A DNA stretch of 64,000 bases, taken from positions 372,001 through 436,000 of the forward strand of contig NZ_JAMOKG010000003.1 in the NCBI RefSeq assembly GCF_023656565.1, read 5' to 3'. Each line of letters opens with the position of its first letter. Position 1 is the first letter of the stretch. Made by a program: the position numbers and the translations under genes. Origin of the DNA: Flavobacterium tyrosinilyticum (GTDB lineage Bacteria > Bacteroidota > Bacteroidia > Flavobacteriales > Flavobacteriaceae). Under the pieces are notes generated by a model, which ran no database searches, was not told the origin of the DNA, and was given only the letters and a program-made list of their open reading frames with translations. Shown here piece by piece: positions 42,906 to 50,816 of this stretch.

Positions 42906-44369
42906 TTAGAATTTACTGATATAGCTTCCGTAAATATCTCTAAACTGACTTCCTTTCGCAAAACGATCTTTGCTCAGTTTCTTATATTCTACCAATCCCC
43001 AAAGGATGAATTCTTTCATAAAATAGACATCTTCTTTTACCAATTGCGGCTGGTATTTTTTCAATAATTCATCTAATGGAGTTACTTCATCTAGAATGTT
43101 TTTATAATCCTGATCAGAAGCATCATCTAACAACTCGAAACCGCTCTCAGCAAAAAACCATTCTACAAGATCTGAATATGGTGTTTTTTCATCAGGTTTT
43201 TCTAATTTTTCAATTTTAGGAAAATATTCAGGGAATAAGGTTCGAATGGCAGAACCAATTAAGCTTTCGGCCACAACATCAGCTCCCTCCTGCTCTCCTT
43301 CGTAAACCAATTCGACTTTTCCTGTTATCGCTGGAATAATTCCGATAAAATCGGATAAACGAAGCGTAGTTTTATCAGCTCCAGAAATCAAAGCTCGGCG
43401 TTCTGCTGTGCTTATTAAGTTTTCGAATGCCGTAATACTCATCCTTGCACTTACACCGCTTTTGTTATCGATGTATTCGCTTTCACGAGCTTCAAAACTA
43501 ATTTGTTCCAAAATATCTCTTGCTAAACTTGGAACATAAACCACATCGGTCTGATTTTGATCTAATTTAGATTCCTGCTCTGTAATTGTTCTCGCAATTT
43601 CGATACTTTCAGGATAATGTGTCAGGATCTGAGAACCAATTCTATCTTTTAAAGGTGTTACAATACTTCCTCTATTGGTATAATCTTCAGGGTTTGCAGT
43701 GAAAACAAATTGCATGTCTAAAGGCATTCTTAATTTGAATCCTCTAATTTGAATATCGCCTTCTTGTAAAATATTGAATAAAGCAACTTGAATTCTAGCT
43801 TGTAAATCAGGTAATTCGTTAATTACAAAAATACAGCGATTCGCTCTCGGAATCATTCCGAAGTGAATTACGCGATCGTCTGCATAAGACAGTTTTAAAT
43901 TTGCAGCTTTAATCGGGTCGACATCTCCAATTAAATCGGCTACTGTTACGTCTGGAGTTGCTAGCTTTTCGAAGAAACGATCGTTTCTATGCAACCAAGA
44001 AATCGGAGTTTCATCTCCTTTTTCTGCAATTAAATCCTTCGCAAAACGAGAAATCGGGTTTAACGGATCGTCGTTTATTTCTGAACCTTCCACAAACGGA
44101 ATATATTCATCTAATAACTCGACCATTTTGCGCGCCAAACGCGTTTTTGCTTGTCCGCGAAGCCCTAGTAAATTAATGTTATGACGAGATAAAATCGCGC
44201 GTTCCAATTCTGGAATTACCGTATTTTCAAATCCGTGAACACCTTCAAAAACAGGTTTCCCCGATTTGATTTTCTCACGAAGATTATTACGCAATTCATC
44301 CTTTATGCTTGTAGTTTTATATCCAGTGGCTTTTAATTGACCTAATGTCTTTATAGTATTTATTTCCAT
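42906..44369 (-). CDS. AAA+ ATPase of the magnesium-chelatase ChlI / MoxR type
   Basis: 487 residues. Walker A is GLRGQAKTRLAR (about 69-80) and the Walker B-like segment is CIFVINELPDL. A helix-2-insert GDIQIRGFKLRMPLDMQFVFTAN motif and a sensor region follow, as in magnesium-chelatase I subunits and MoxR ATPases. Such ATPases work with VWA-domain partners to insert metals or remodel proteins. The neighbouring upstream gene on the same strand encodes exactly such a VWA protein. No chlorophyll or cobalamin genes are nearby, so a chaperone role is more likely. Confidence 0.88.
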   Translation of the reverse strand: MEINTIKTLGQLKATGYKTTSIKDELRNNLREKIKSGKPVFEGVHGFENTVIPELERAILSRHNINLLGLRGQAKTRLARKMVELLDEYIPFVEGSEINDDPLNPISRFAKDLIAEKGDETPISWLHRNDRFFEKLATPDVTVADLIGDVDPIKAANLKLSYADDRVIHFGMIPRANRCIFVINELPDLQARIQVALFNILQEGDIQIRGFKLRMPLDMQFVFTANPEDYTNRGSIVTPLKDRIGSQILTHYPESIEIARTITEQESKLDQNQTDVVYVPSLARDILEQISFEARESEYIDNKSGVSARMSITAFENLISTAERRALISGADKTTLRLSDFIGIIPAITGKVELVYEGEQEGADVVAESLIGSAIRTLFPEYFPKIEKLEKPDEKTPYSDLVEWFFAESGFELLDDASDQDYKNILDEVTPLDELLKKYQPQLVKEDVYFMKEFILWGLVEYKKLSKDRFAKGSQFRDIYGSYISKF

Positions 44370-44431
44370 TGTATTGAAATATAGATTGTTTATTTTTTTT
44401 TATGACAATATATTGTGTCATTGCCGTGTGT

Positions 44432-44457
44432 TAGACGCACTGCGGTGCGTCTCTACG
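44432..44457. repeat. Palindrome TAGACGCACTGCGGTGCGTC
   Basis: A single copy of the family found twice at 23131-23216. Confidence 0.8.
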
Positions 44458-44494
44458 ATATACGAACGGAATACAGAACGTATTCAGGTGCAAA

Positions 44495-44533
44495 GAAACC
44501 TTAGTATCTTAGCATCTCAGAACCTTAGCAACT
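44495..44533. repeat. CTAAG-family repeat fragment
   Basis: AACCTTAGTATCTTAGCATC followed by TCAGAACCTTAGCAACTC, directly after the VWA gene stop; related to 23247-23283. Confidence 0.75.
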
Positions 44534-45652
44534 CTATTTAATTCTCTTCTTCCTATTCGCTTCATAATCCTCGAAAATCATCTCACCCAAACCTTTAATT
44601 CCGGTATAAAATGCTTTTCCTTGATTGGCTTCTGTAAACTGATTCACAAAACGCTGTAAATAGGGATCTCTGGCAATCATAAAAGTCGTAATCGGAATAT
44701 GAAGTTTTCTTGCCTGTTGCGCCTGAGTGTAACATTTATCGACAATGTATTCATCCAAACCGTTACTATTCATATAATAAGAACCATCACGTTCGCGAAC
44801 GCAGCTTGGCTTTCCGTCAGTAATCATGAAAATCTGCTTGTTGGTGTTACGCTTTCTGCGAAGAATATCCATCGCCAATTGCAAACCCGCAACCGTATTG
44901 GTATGATAAGGGCCAACTTGCAAATATGGCAGATCTTTGATTGGAATCGTCCAGGCATCATTCCCGAAAACCAAAATATCTAAAGTGTCTTTAGGATATC
45001 TCGTTGTAATTAATTCTGCCAAAGCCATCGCTACTTTTTTGGCAGGAGTAATTCGGTCTTCTCCGTATAAAATCATACTGTGGCTAATATCAATCATTAG
45101 AACAGTACTCATCTGTGCCTTGTATTGAGCATCTTCTACAACCAAATCATTTTCGGTCAGCATAAAATTTTCGACACCATTATTAACTTGAGCATTTCGA
45201 AGGCTTTCAGTTAAAGAAATTCTTTCTAAGCCATCGCCAAAATTATACTCACGGAATTCTCCAGTGTGTTCATCGCCACTTCCCGCATATTTTGTTTTAT
45301 GGTTTCCGCTCCCAGATTTTTTCAGGTTTCCAAAAATCTGATCTAAAGCTTGCTGTCTTATTGCTCTTTCTGTTTTTGCAGTTATTCCAAAACCAGAACT
45401 TCCATCGCCTTTTACTTCATCTCTGATGTATCCTTTCTTTTTCAGATCTTCGATAAAATCATCAATAGTATAATTTTCGTCGGTAAGTTTGTATTCTTTG
45501 TCCAGTTCCCGAAGCCAGTTTATGGCTTCATCAAAATCGCCCGAAGTATGGGTGATCAACTCTTTAAAAATCGTAAAAAGTTTGTCAAACGGAGACTGAA
45601 AAGGAGCTTCGTAAGTCTTAAAATAAAAGCCTTTTTTAAATTCGTTTTTCAT
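44534..45652 (-). CDS. VWA-domain (CoxE/BchD-like) protein, partner of the AAA+ ATPase
   Basis: 372 residues. Residues about 180-365 form a von Willebrand A domain with the MIDAS motif DISHS (about 194-198), a conserved Thr in HTNTVAGL and Asp in MITDGKPS. The N-terminal half contains a Gly/Lys-rich linker (about 110-150) and resembles other VWA partners of MoxR/ChlI ATPases. It lies upstream of the AAA+ gene by 164 bases filled with repeats, so cotranscription is likely but not certain. An RKKRIK C-terminus is basic. Confidence 0.88.
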   Translation of the reverse strand: MKNEFKKGFYFKTYEAPFQSPFDKLFTIFKELITHTSGDFDEAINWLRELDKEYKLTDENYTIDDFIEDLKKKGYIRDEVKGDGSSGFGITAKTERAIRQQALDQIFGNLKKSGSGNHKTKYAGSGDEHTGEFREYNFGDGLERISLTESLRNAQVNNGVENFMLTENDLVVEDAQYKAQMSTVLMIDISHSMILYGEDRITPAKKVAMALAELITTRYPKDTLDILVFGNDAWTIPIKDLPYLQVGPYHTNTVAGLQLAMDILRRKRNTNKQIFMITDGKPSCVRERDGSYYMNSNGLDEYIVDKCYTQAQQARKLHIPITTFMIARDPYLQRFVNQFTEANQGKAFYTGIKGLGEMIFEDYEANRKKRIK

Positions 45653-45758
45653 AAATCTAAAATTACATCTTTTTAGAATTATGAAAAACGAATCGTTTAT
45701 TAATTTTTAGTTAAAATATTTAAACAAAAATCTCAACTAACAGTGTTAGATATAATAA

Positions 45759-46139
45759 TTATTCAAACTTTCCGTCTACATAATACCAGGCACCATTTTC
45801 GAATTTAAAAGTTGAGAATTCGTAATGTATTTGAAGTTTATTATCTGAATCTAAAAAGTAAGCTTTGAATTCAACTGTGTTTTCAGAAAAACTCAAAATT
45901 TCCAATTTCTGCCATTTATTAGAAACGGCCCATCTTAAAATTTCAGATTTCGAATAATATTTTCTTTCTGAAATATAAGTCGTTTCCATAAGATAATCGG
46001 CATTATGAGTTGCATACGCCGAATATCTTGACCGCATTAAAGTTAAGGCCGAAGGCGCTTTTTGATTATCATTTAAATACAATCCACAGCAATTTTCAAA
46101 AAGCAACCCTGTGTCACAGAAGCATTTTTTACTCTCCAT
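45759..46139 (-). CDS. YchJ-family protein with SEC-C-like zinc motif
   Basis: 126 residues from the ATG at 46139 (46157 is also in frame and overlaps the preceding gene more). It starts with the metal-binding pattern CFCDTGLLFENCCGLYL (CxC...CC) of SEC-C motifs, then the YchJ core SALTLMRSRYSAYATHNADY and a C-terminal NTF2-like domain ending WYYVDGKFE. Function is unknown in the family. It overlaps the end of the upstream gene by 11 bases, indicating one operon. Confidence 0.88.
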   Translation of the reverse strand: MESKKCFCDTGLLFENCCGLYLNDNQKAPSALTLMRSRYSAYATHNADYLMETTYISERKYYSKSEILRWAVSNKWQKLEILSFSENTVEFKAYFLDSDNKLQIHYEFSTFKFENGAWYYVDGKFE

Positions 46140-46362
46140 CAACTGGTTCTTCTCCATTAATTTTAACGTGAAGCTGATTTAATAAAACTTGATAACGGGT
46201 AATTTCTCTCACTTCTTCATCTTCTTCAGCAAAATCAATCATTTCGTCAAGTGTCTCACTTACTTCCAATAATTTGTTGTTTGCTTCTCTATCATTTTTC
46301 GCCGCAATCAAATCAATGATCTCTTGTACGTTTGCTTTTAATTCTTCGAATTTACTATTCAT
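46129..46362 (-). CDS. Small acidic helical protein, conserved hypothetical
   Basis: 77 residues, nearly all helical, with strongly acidic pattern (SETLDEMIDFAEEDEEVREI) and heptad-like hydrophobics, so a small coiled coil or helical hairpin. It overlaps the YchJ gene. No named family recognised. Confidence 0.78.
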   Translation of the reverse strand: MNSKFEELKANVQEIIDLIAAKNDREANNKLLEVSETLDEMIDFAEEDEEVREITRYQVLLNQLHVKINGEEPVDGE

Positions 46363-46371
46363 TTTTTTTTT

Positions 46372-46442
46372 GTTTCAGGTTTCAGGTTTCAAGTTTCAGG
46401 TTCACAATGATAACTTGGAACCTGAAACTTGAAACTTGAAAC
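46372..46442. repeat. Inverted repeat of GTTTCAGGTTTCAAG words
   Basis: Left arm GTTTCAGGTTTCAGGTTTCA and right arm GAACCTGAAACTTGAAACTT around a short centre; the same words occur at 26544-26570 and 47478-47512. Confidence 0.8.
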
Positions 46443-46448
46443 TATTAT

Positions 46449-46595
46449 CTACTCTTCGTTTTTACTTTCGTTGAATTTCTTAACGATTTCTTTTAATTTT
46501 TCTTTACGTGCAATTTCAGCTTGTTTGGCTTTCGCTTGGGCTTTATGCAATTTATCATTGTGTTTTTTGATGTTCCTTTCGTTATTACGTCCCAT
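46449..46595 (-). CDS. 48-residue basic helical protein, coupled start (TAATG)
   Basis: ATG at 46595 shares its last base pair position with the stop of the preceding gene (TAATG), a classic coupling arrangement. The peptide starts MGRNNERNIKKHNDKLHKAQ and continues as a Lys/Ala/Glu-rich helix to KNEE. It is very basic with a regular helical pattern, possibly nucleic-acid- or ribosome-associated. No family recognised. Confidence 0.72.
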   Translation of the reverse strand: MGRNNERNIKKHNDKLHKAQAKAKQAEIARKEKLKEIVKKFNESKNEE

Positions 46596-47137
46596 TACAC
46601 TTCTCTTTTAATTTGTTCTAGCGTTTTTTCAGTAAAAATCAATTCGTTGATGATTTGTTTTCGCAATTCATCAATATCGTCATAATCAAAATGTTTTGCC
46701 CAATTGGTCAGCTGCTGTAAGTTTCTAATCTGTTTTAATCTTTTTGCGGTTTCAAAACTTGTTCTTAAAACTGCTTTTCCATCATAATCGGGATTATTTT
46801 TGTGCTCATAATTGGCAAGATTATTTTCGAAATCAGCTTTTATATAGTATAATTTTTCTTCGGCATTATCTGGATAAAACTCTTCCCATTTTGCAAAACC
46901 AATTTTAGTTTTCGAGTCCGTTTCTGGATTTCGGGCAATTAAACGCCATTTGCTATTGGCCAATCTCCCCCAATGATTCGAAACACGGTACATTCCTTCT
47001 TCCGTATAATAATAGGCACTTCCCGCTCTGCTTTCAAATTGCTTTTTCAATCCTTGAATTGAATCTGGAAGTACTTCATTAAAAGCACAAAACGTATTTT
47101 TAAAAGAATTAGGATGTGGTTTAAAGTTCTTTTGCAT
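46595..47137 (-). CDS. Conserved hypothetical protein, 180 aa
   Basis: 180 residues, soluble, rich in aromatic residues (SAYYYTEEGMYRVSNHWGRL near 60 and FAKWEEFYPD near 95), with a helical C-terminus. I do not recognise the family. It is followed by the 48-residue basic protein through an overlapping stop/start. Its ATG is only four bases after the -7 box of a textbook promoter, so the mRNA is probably leaderless. Confidence 0.82.
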   Translation of the reverse strand: MQKNFKPHPNSFKNTFCAFNEVLPDSIQGLKKQFESRAGSAYYYTEEGMYRVSNHWGRLANSKWRLIARNPETDSKTKIGFAKWEEFYPDNAEEKLYYIKADFENNLANYEHKNNPDYDGKAVLRTSFETAKRLKQIRNLQQLTNWAKHFDYDDIDELRKQIINELIFTEKTLEQIKREV

Positions 47138-47141
47138 TGTG

Positions 47142-47174
47142 CAAATATACTCAGATTACAGCGAACTCCCCAAA
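47142..47174 (-). promoter_or_regulatory. Complete promoter: -33 TTTG, 21-bp spacer, -7 TATATTTG
   Basis: Minus strand, -7 at 47142-47149 and -33 at 47171-47174. The -7 ends four bases before the start codon. Confidence 0.75.
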
Positions 47175-47190
47175 CCAAACCTAAATTGCT

Positions 47191-47198
47191 TACCTTTG
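47191..47198 (+). promoter_or_regulatory. Candidate -7 element TACCTTTG
   Basis: 26 bases before the ATG at 47225; divergent from the previous promoter. Confidence 0.6.
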
Positions 47199-47224
47199 CT
47201 CCTTTAATTCAAAACAAAAAAATC

Positions 47225-47470
47225 ATGTCTAAAGATTTAGAACAAAAAATGCCTCAAAAAGGAGTTTTTACAGGCATTATCGAAAAAGATGAAAATAATA
47301 ATTATTTCTGTGGAGAATATCTTTTAGACTATAAAATGGTTCAAGCCAAATTTGAAGTTGGAGATTGGATTACTATAAAATCTGTTATTGAAAATCCAAG
47401 CGATATCAGCTACGATAAATATCCTAAAAAATCAAGAAACTTCGATAAAGCGAATCATAAGCCGGAATAG
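47225..47470 (+). CDS. Small hypothetical protein, 81 aa
   Basis: 81 residues from the ATG at 47225; the longer frame to 47114 overlaps the divergent promoter and is rejected. Beta-rich N-terminus (KGVFTGIIEKDENNNYFCGE, then YLLDYKMVQAKFEVGDWITI) suggests a small OB- or SH3-like barrel, followed by a basic, Pro/Lys-rich tail. No family recognised. Confidence 0.75.
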   Translation: MSKDLEQKMPQKGVFTGIIEKDENNNYFCGEYLLDYKMVQAKFEVGDWITIKSVIENPSDISYDKYPKKSRNFDKANHKPE

Positions 47471-47477
47471 GTTTATT

Positions 47478-47669
47478 TTGTTTCAAGTTTCAAGTTTCAG
47501 GTTTCAAGTTTTTTGTTGGAACGGTTAAGTTTTACCGCAGAGAGCGCTAAGGTTTACGCAAAGTTCGCAAAGTTTTATTTATACAAAGCTTTGCGAACTT
47601 TGGTTTTATATCTATTCTTAAATCAATTTCTTTGCGTTCTTTGCGTAAACCTTTGCGCACTTTGCGGTT
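47478..47669. repeat. GTTTCAAG words followed by a CCGCAGAGAGCGCTAAG inverted repeat
   Basis: 47478-47512 carries TTTCAAGTTTCAAGTTTCAG. 47533-47669 is a nested dyad (ACCGCAGAG...TTTGCGGT, with inner TTCGCAAAG/CTTTGCGAA), a close relative of 26346-26525. No gene in the gap 47471-47832. Confidence 0.85.
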
Positions 47670-47754
47670 AAAAAAATCCTTTGCTACTAAATAAACTTAC
47701 AGTTAACTTTTATCAATATTTTTTCGATCAAAACTGAAAAGTTAAAAAAAAGTG

Positions 47755-47762
47755 TACCTTTG
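47755..47762 (+). promoter_or_regulatory. Candidate -7 element TACCTTTG
   Basis: 70 bases before the KTSC/J gene start. Confidence 0.55.
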
Positions 47763-47832
47763 CAAAAAATTTGTCGATTTGAACTAAAACAAAACGATTT
47801 CAAACTAATAGACAAGTAGTTACCTTTTATTT

Positions 47833-48273
47833 ATGAAAAAAATAGTTGAATACCGCAAGTTACTAAACGTAGAAAAAACTGCAGAGTTAAAAGATTTAAA
47901 GACAATTTATCGTAATGCGATGAAAGAATCTCATCCTGATAAATTTGTGGGAAATGAAGCTGGTTTAAAAGAAGCTGAAGAAAAAAGTAAAACGATTATC
48001 GAAGCTTACCACTTTTTAGTAAGTATTCACCCTGATACAATCAAACTTAATTTACCTGAGTATACAGAAACAATTTCAACTTGTTCTATCACAGATTATA
48101 AATTTGTTGAAGGTCGTTTAATTATTGACTTTTCTAACGGAAGCGTTTACGAGTACATTAGCGTACCAAAAGCAACTTACGTGAAGATGGTAAATGCAGA
48201 TTCTCCTGCAAGATTTGCTAAAAGACATATCTTAAACTCTTTTACTTGGAGAAAGAAAACAAATCAAGAATAG
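47833..48273 (+). CDS. J-domain plus KTSC-domain protein
   Basis: 146 residues. Residues about 5-65 form a DnaJ-type J domain: YRKLLNVEKTAELKDLKTIY and the HPD motif in MKESHPDKF. Residues about 82-140 match the KTSC domain (SITDYKFVEGRLIIDFSNGS, then VYEYISVPKATYVKMVNADS). The HPD signature implies Hsp70 stimulation, and KTSC is of unknown function. The combination is recurrent in flavobacteria. It is a single gene bracketed by a -7 box and a terminator. Confidence 0.9.
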   Translation: MKKIVEYRKLLNVEKTAELKDLKTIYRNAMKESHPDKFVGNEAGLKEAEEKSKTIIEAYHFLVSIHPDTIKLNLPEYTETISTCSITDYKFVEGRLIIDFSNGSVYEYISVPKATYVKMVNADSPARFAKRHILNSFTWRKKTNQE

Positions 48274-48294
48274 TTTTATACTACTATATTTTAC

Positions 48295-48327
48295 AAAAAA
48301 GCACTCTATTAAAAGAGTGCTTTTTTT
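48295..48327 (+). terminator. Rho-independent terminator
   Basis: AAAAAAGCACTCT / AGAGTGCTTTTTT with a short loop, 22 bases after the stop. Confidence 0.92.
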
Positions 48328-48493
48328 ATGCCTTAAGTTCAAATATTTGCACACGGGTCGCTCAAATAACCGTCTTATTAAGAGTATTTGATCAAATCGA
48401 GCCAATAAACACGCTGATTTAATGGGTTTTAAGCCCGAAAAAACTATAACAAAATTTTAGGTTGCAAAATTCTGTAAGTTTTATAATTTTAGA

Positions 48494-48501
48494 TACTTTT
48501 G
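48494..48501 (+). promoter_or_regulatory. Candidate -7 element TACTTTTG
   Basis: 34 bases before the TlpA-like gene; the rest of the 262-base gap shows only short dyads. Confidence 0.5.
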
Positions 48502-48535
48502 TTGCACAAATCAATTAACTAATTAATTTTTTATA

Positions 48536-49702
48536 ATGAAAAAAATACTTTTTGTACTTACGGCTTCTGCAGCTATCATTTCTTGCAGCAAAGTTAAAGA
48601 TGGAGAATACCTTATCACAGGTACTGCTACAGGGATTGAAAACGGAAAAACAATCATTTTACAAGGTGCAGATCCTGCTACAAGAATGCCTGTTTCTCTT
48701 GATACAGTAAAAGTTGAAAACGGAAAATTTGAAATAAAAGGAAAAGTTACTGAGCCAGCTTTCCATACATTAATATTACAAGGTGCTAACGGACCTATCC
48801 CATTTATCCTAGAAACAGGAGAAATTAAAATTGCTATTGATAAAGATAGTATCCATAAATCTAAAGTTTCTGGAACTTACAACAATGATGAGTACGTGAC
48901 TTTTATGGAAGACATGAACAAAACTCAAAAAAGTTTAATGGATTTCCAGAAAAAGAACAATACTAAAATGCAGCAAGCTCAACAGGCACAAGATACAGCA
49001 ACTATCAATGGCTTGATGAAACAATACATGGAACTACAAAAAGAAGTTCAAGAAGGCAGCAAAAAGAAATATTTAGCTTACGCTGAAAATCACCCTAAAT
49101 CTTTTATTACAGCTTTAATTATTCAAAGTTTATTGAATGATCCAACAGCTGACACTAAAAAATTAGAGAGCTTATACAGCACTTTGGATGAGTCTTTAAA
49201 AAATACTGCTCCAGGAAAAGAAATCAAAACTAGATTAGGTCAAGCAAAAATGCCATCTGTTGGTGCTACAGCTCCAGCGGTAGGTAGCGCTAAATGAAGA
49301 GCTGATTTTTCGGCTCCAAATCCAGAAGGAAAAGTAATATCGCTTAAAGAAAGTTTAGGTAAAGTAACTATTGTAGATTTCTGGGCTTCATGGTGCGGAC
49401 CATGCAGACAAGAAAACCCTCACGTTGTAGCTTTATACAAAGAACTTCATTCTAAAGGATTAAACATCGTTGGAGTATCTTTAGATAAAGATGCTGCAAA
49501 ATGGAAAGAAGCTATTGCAAAAGATGGATTAACTTGGACTCAAGTTTCTAACTTAAAATTTTGGGAAGAGCCCATTGCAAAACAATACAATGTTGAAGCA
49601 ATTCCTGCTACTTTTATTCTTGATGCATCAGGAAAAGTGGTAGCCCAAGATTTAAGAGGCGCTGAATTAAAAGCAAAGATCTTAGAATTGTTAGCAAAAT
49701 AA
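48536..49702 (+). pseudogene. TlpA-like thiol-disulfide lipoprotein interrupted by in-frame TGA
   Basis: The first 253 codons encode a lipoprotein (Cys17, IISC) with an N-terminal DUF4369-like beta domain and a helical spacer, ending at TGA 49295-49297. Without any frame change the sequence continues for 134 more codons, encoding a complete thioredoxin domain (VDFWASWCGPCRQENPHVV, redox CGPC at codons 287-290; AIPATFILDASGKVV at the cis-Pro region) to TAA 49700-49702. The full frame has the family's usual length. The downstream part has no suitable ATG start. A nonsense mutation or a sequencing error is the simplest reading. The coding quality on both sides is intact, so any inactivation would be recent. 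Confidence 0.85.
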
Positions 49703-49723
49703 TTCTATCACTCTTATAAAAAT

Positions 49724-49755
49724 AAAAAAAATCTCCCTTGTGGAGATTTTTTTTT
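49724..49755 (+). terminator. Rho-independent terminator
   Basis: AAATCTCC / GGAGATTT with a T run, 22 bases after the TAA at 49702; it shows that the transcription unit extends beyond the internal TGA. Confidence 0.88.
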
Positions 49756-50073
49756 GCCCTGTCAGAAATTCAAAAACGGACTTTCATCAAAAAGAATTAA
49801 AAAATTCAATATAAAAAGGAGCATTAAGCCGAACACAAAGCTATATTAAATAGATATTTTTTAGTCAAGATTCTTTTAACTTGTCAATAAAAGCAATATC
49901 TCACGCCTTAATCAAAGATTAAATTCAAAGTAAAAACCAAAGAATTACTATAAAAATAATCTTACTTTATGAAATAATTTAAAAAAAATGCATTTGGGAA
50001 GTTTTTTATTTTATTCAATTCCAATGAATTAAAAAACAACATTAAAATAACTTAAAATTAAGTCATTTTTTTG
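49756..50073. other. AT-rich intergenic region, no feature seen
   Basis: About 320 bases of very AT-rich DNA between the TlpA terminator and the tRNA promoter. I see no gene, repeat or strong hairpin. Confidence 0.6.
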
Positions 50074-50104
50074 TTTGGAAATGTACAAAGAGTTGCTATC
50101 TTTG
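50074..50104 (+). promoter_or_regulatory. tRNA promoter: -33 TTTG, 19-bp spacer, -7 TATCTTTG
   Basis: TTTG 50074-50077 and TATCTTTG 50097-50104, about 39 bases before the mature tRNA 5' end. Confidence 0.85.
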
Positions 50105-50142
50105 CCACCGCTAAGAACAACAAAGCGCAACAAGCTGAGATC

Positions 50143-50223
50143 GGGGAGATACTCAAGCGGCCAACGAGGGCAGACTGTAAATCTGCTGTGTGAACTTCGC
50201 AGGTTCGAATCCTGCTCTCCCCA
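50143..50223 (+). tRNA. tRNA-Tyr (anticodon GTA)
   Basis: Acceptor arms GGGGAGA and TCTCCCC pair fully. The anticodon arm CAGACTGTAAATCTG shows GTA, the T arm is GCAGGTTCGAATCCTGC, and a long class-II variable arm is present as expected for Tyr. CCA is not encoded; the discriminator is A. Confidence 0.96.
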
Positions 50224-50293
50224 CGGAAAGGCCAAAAAGGCGGAAAATATAAAGTTTTCAATCTTTTCAAAAAGCCACAAAAAATGTCTGAAG

Positions 50294-50330
50294 ACCTGCA
50301 AATTCAATGATTTGCAGGTTTTTTTTATTT
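50294..50330 (+). terminator. Terminator after tRNA-Tyr
   Basis: ACCTGCAAAT / ATTTGCAGGT, 6-base loop, then eight T residues. Confidence 0.9.
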
Positions 50331-50519
50331 TAGGCTTGTTTTCAATATTTATAAATCCTCACAAAATTAAAGGTGCAGAATCGGTGCACTTTCCGGCGTG
50401 GAGTTGCTACCTTTTTCGCGACTAAAAGCTTAGGCAGTATTCATCAGAAAGTGCAAAAAAAGGAGGATATGCCACTTAGAATTTCTTTTTGAAAGCTAAC
50501 TTTATGAGTGCTAATTTTT

Positions 50520-50816
50520 ATGGGCATGAAAAATACAAGGAGAACCTTTACTTTAGGCTTTAAGATTCTGGCCGCCACAATGAGCATCCACTGCGGAAGG
50601 ATCAGTGACGTGGCTAGAGAGCTCAATATCAGTACAAGCACCCTGCAGCACTGGAAGAAGCTCTATCAGGAAGGCGGATTTACAACAAAAAAGACCCCAG
50701 CCGAAATATCCCATAAAAATGAACTACTGAAGCTGCGGAAACAGATAAAAGAGCTGGAAATAGAAAGAGACATCCTAAAAAAGGCTCAAAATATCTTCTC
50801 CAGGAGCGGCGGGTAA
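50520..50816 (+). CDS. IS3-family transposase OrfA
   Basis: 98 residues from the ATG at 50520 (a GTG at 50508 and an ATG at 50526 are alternatives). A helix-turn-helix of the IS3 OrfA type is present (LGFKILAATMSIHCGRISDV, ARELNISTSTLQHWKKLYQE), followed by a leucine-zipper-like helix (LKLRKQIKELEIERDILKKA). It binds the IS ends and, when produced alone, usually regulates transposition. Near its end lies the slippery sequence A_AAA_AAG (50777-50783) that moves ribosomes into orfB. Confidence 0.93.
   Translation: MGMKNTRRTFTLGFKILAATMSIHCGRISDVARELNISTSTLQHWKKLYQEGGFTTKKTPAEISHKNELLKLRKQIKELEIERDILKKAQNIFSRSGG

Noticed and set aside
49295..49297. TGA as selenocysteine codon
   Set aside because: It falls in a linker, not at a redox-active Cys position, no SECIS-like hairpin is evident just downstream, and no sel genes are in view.
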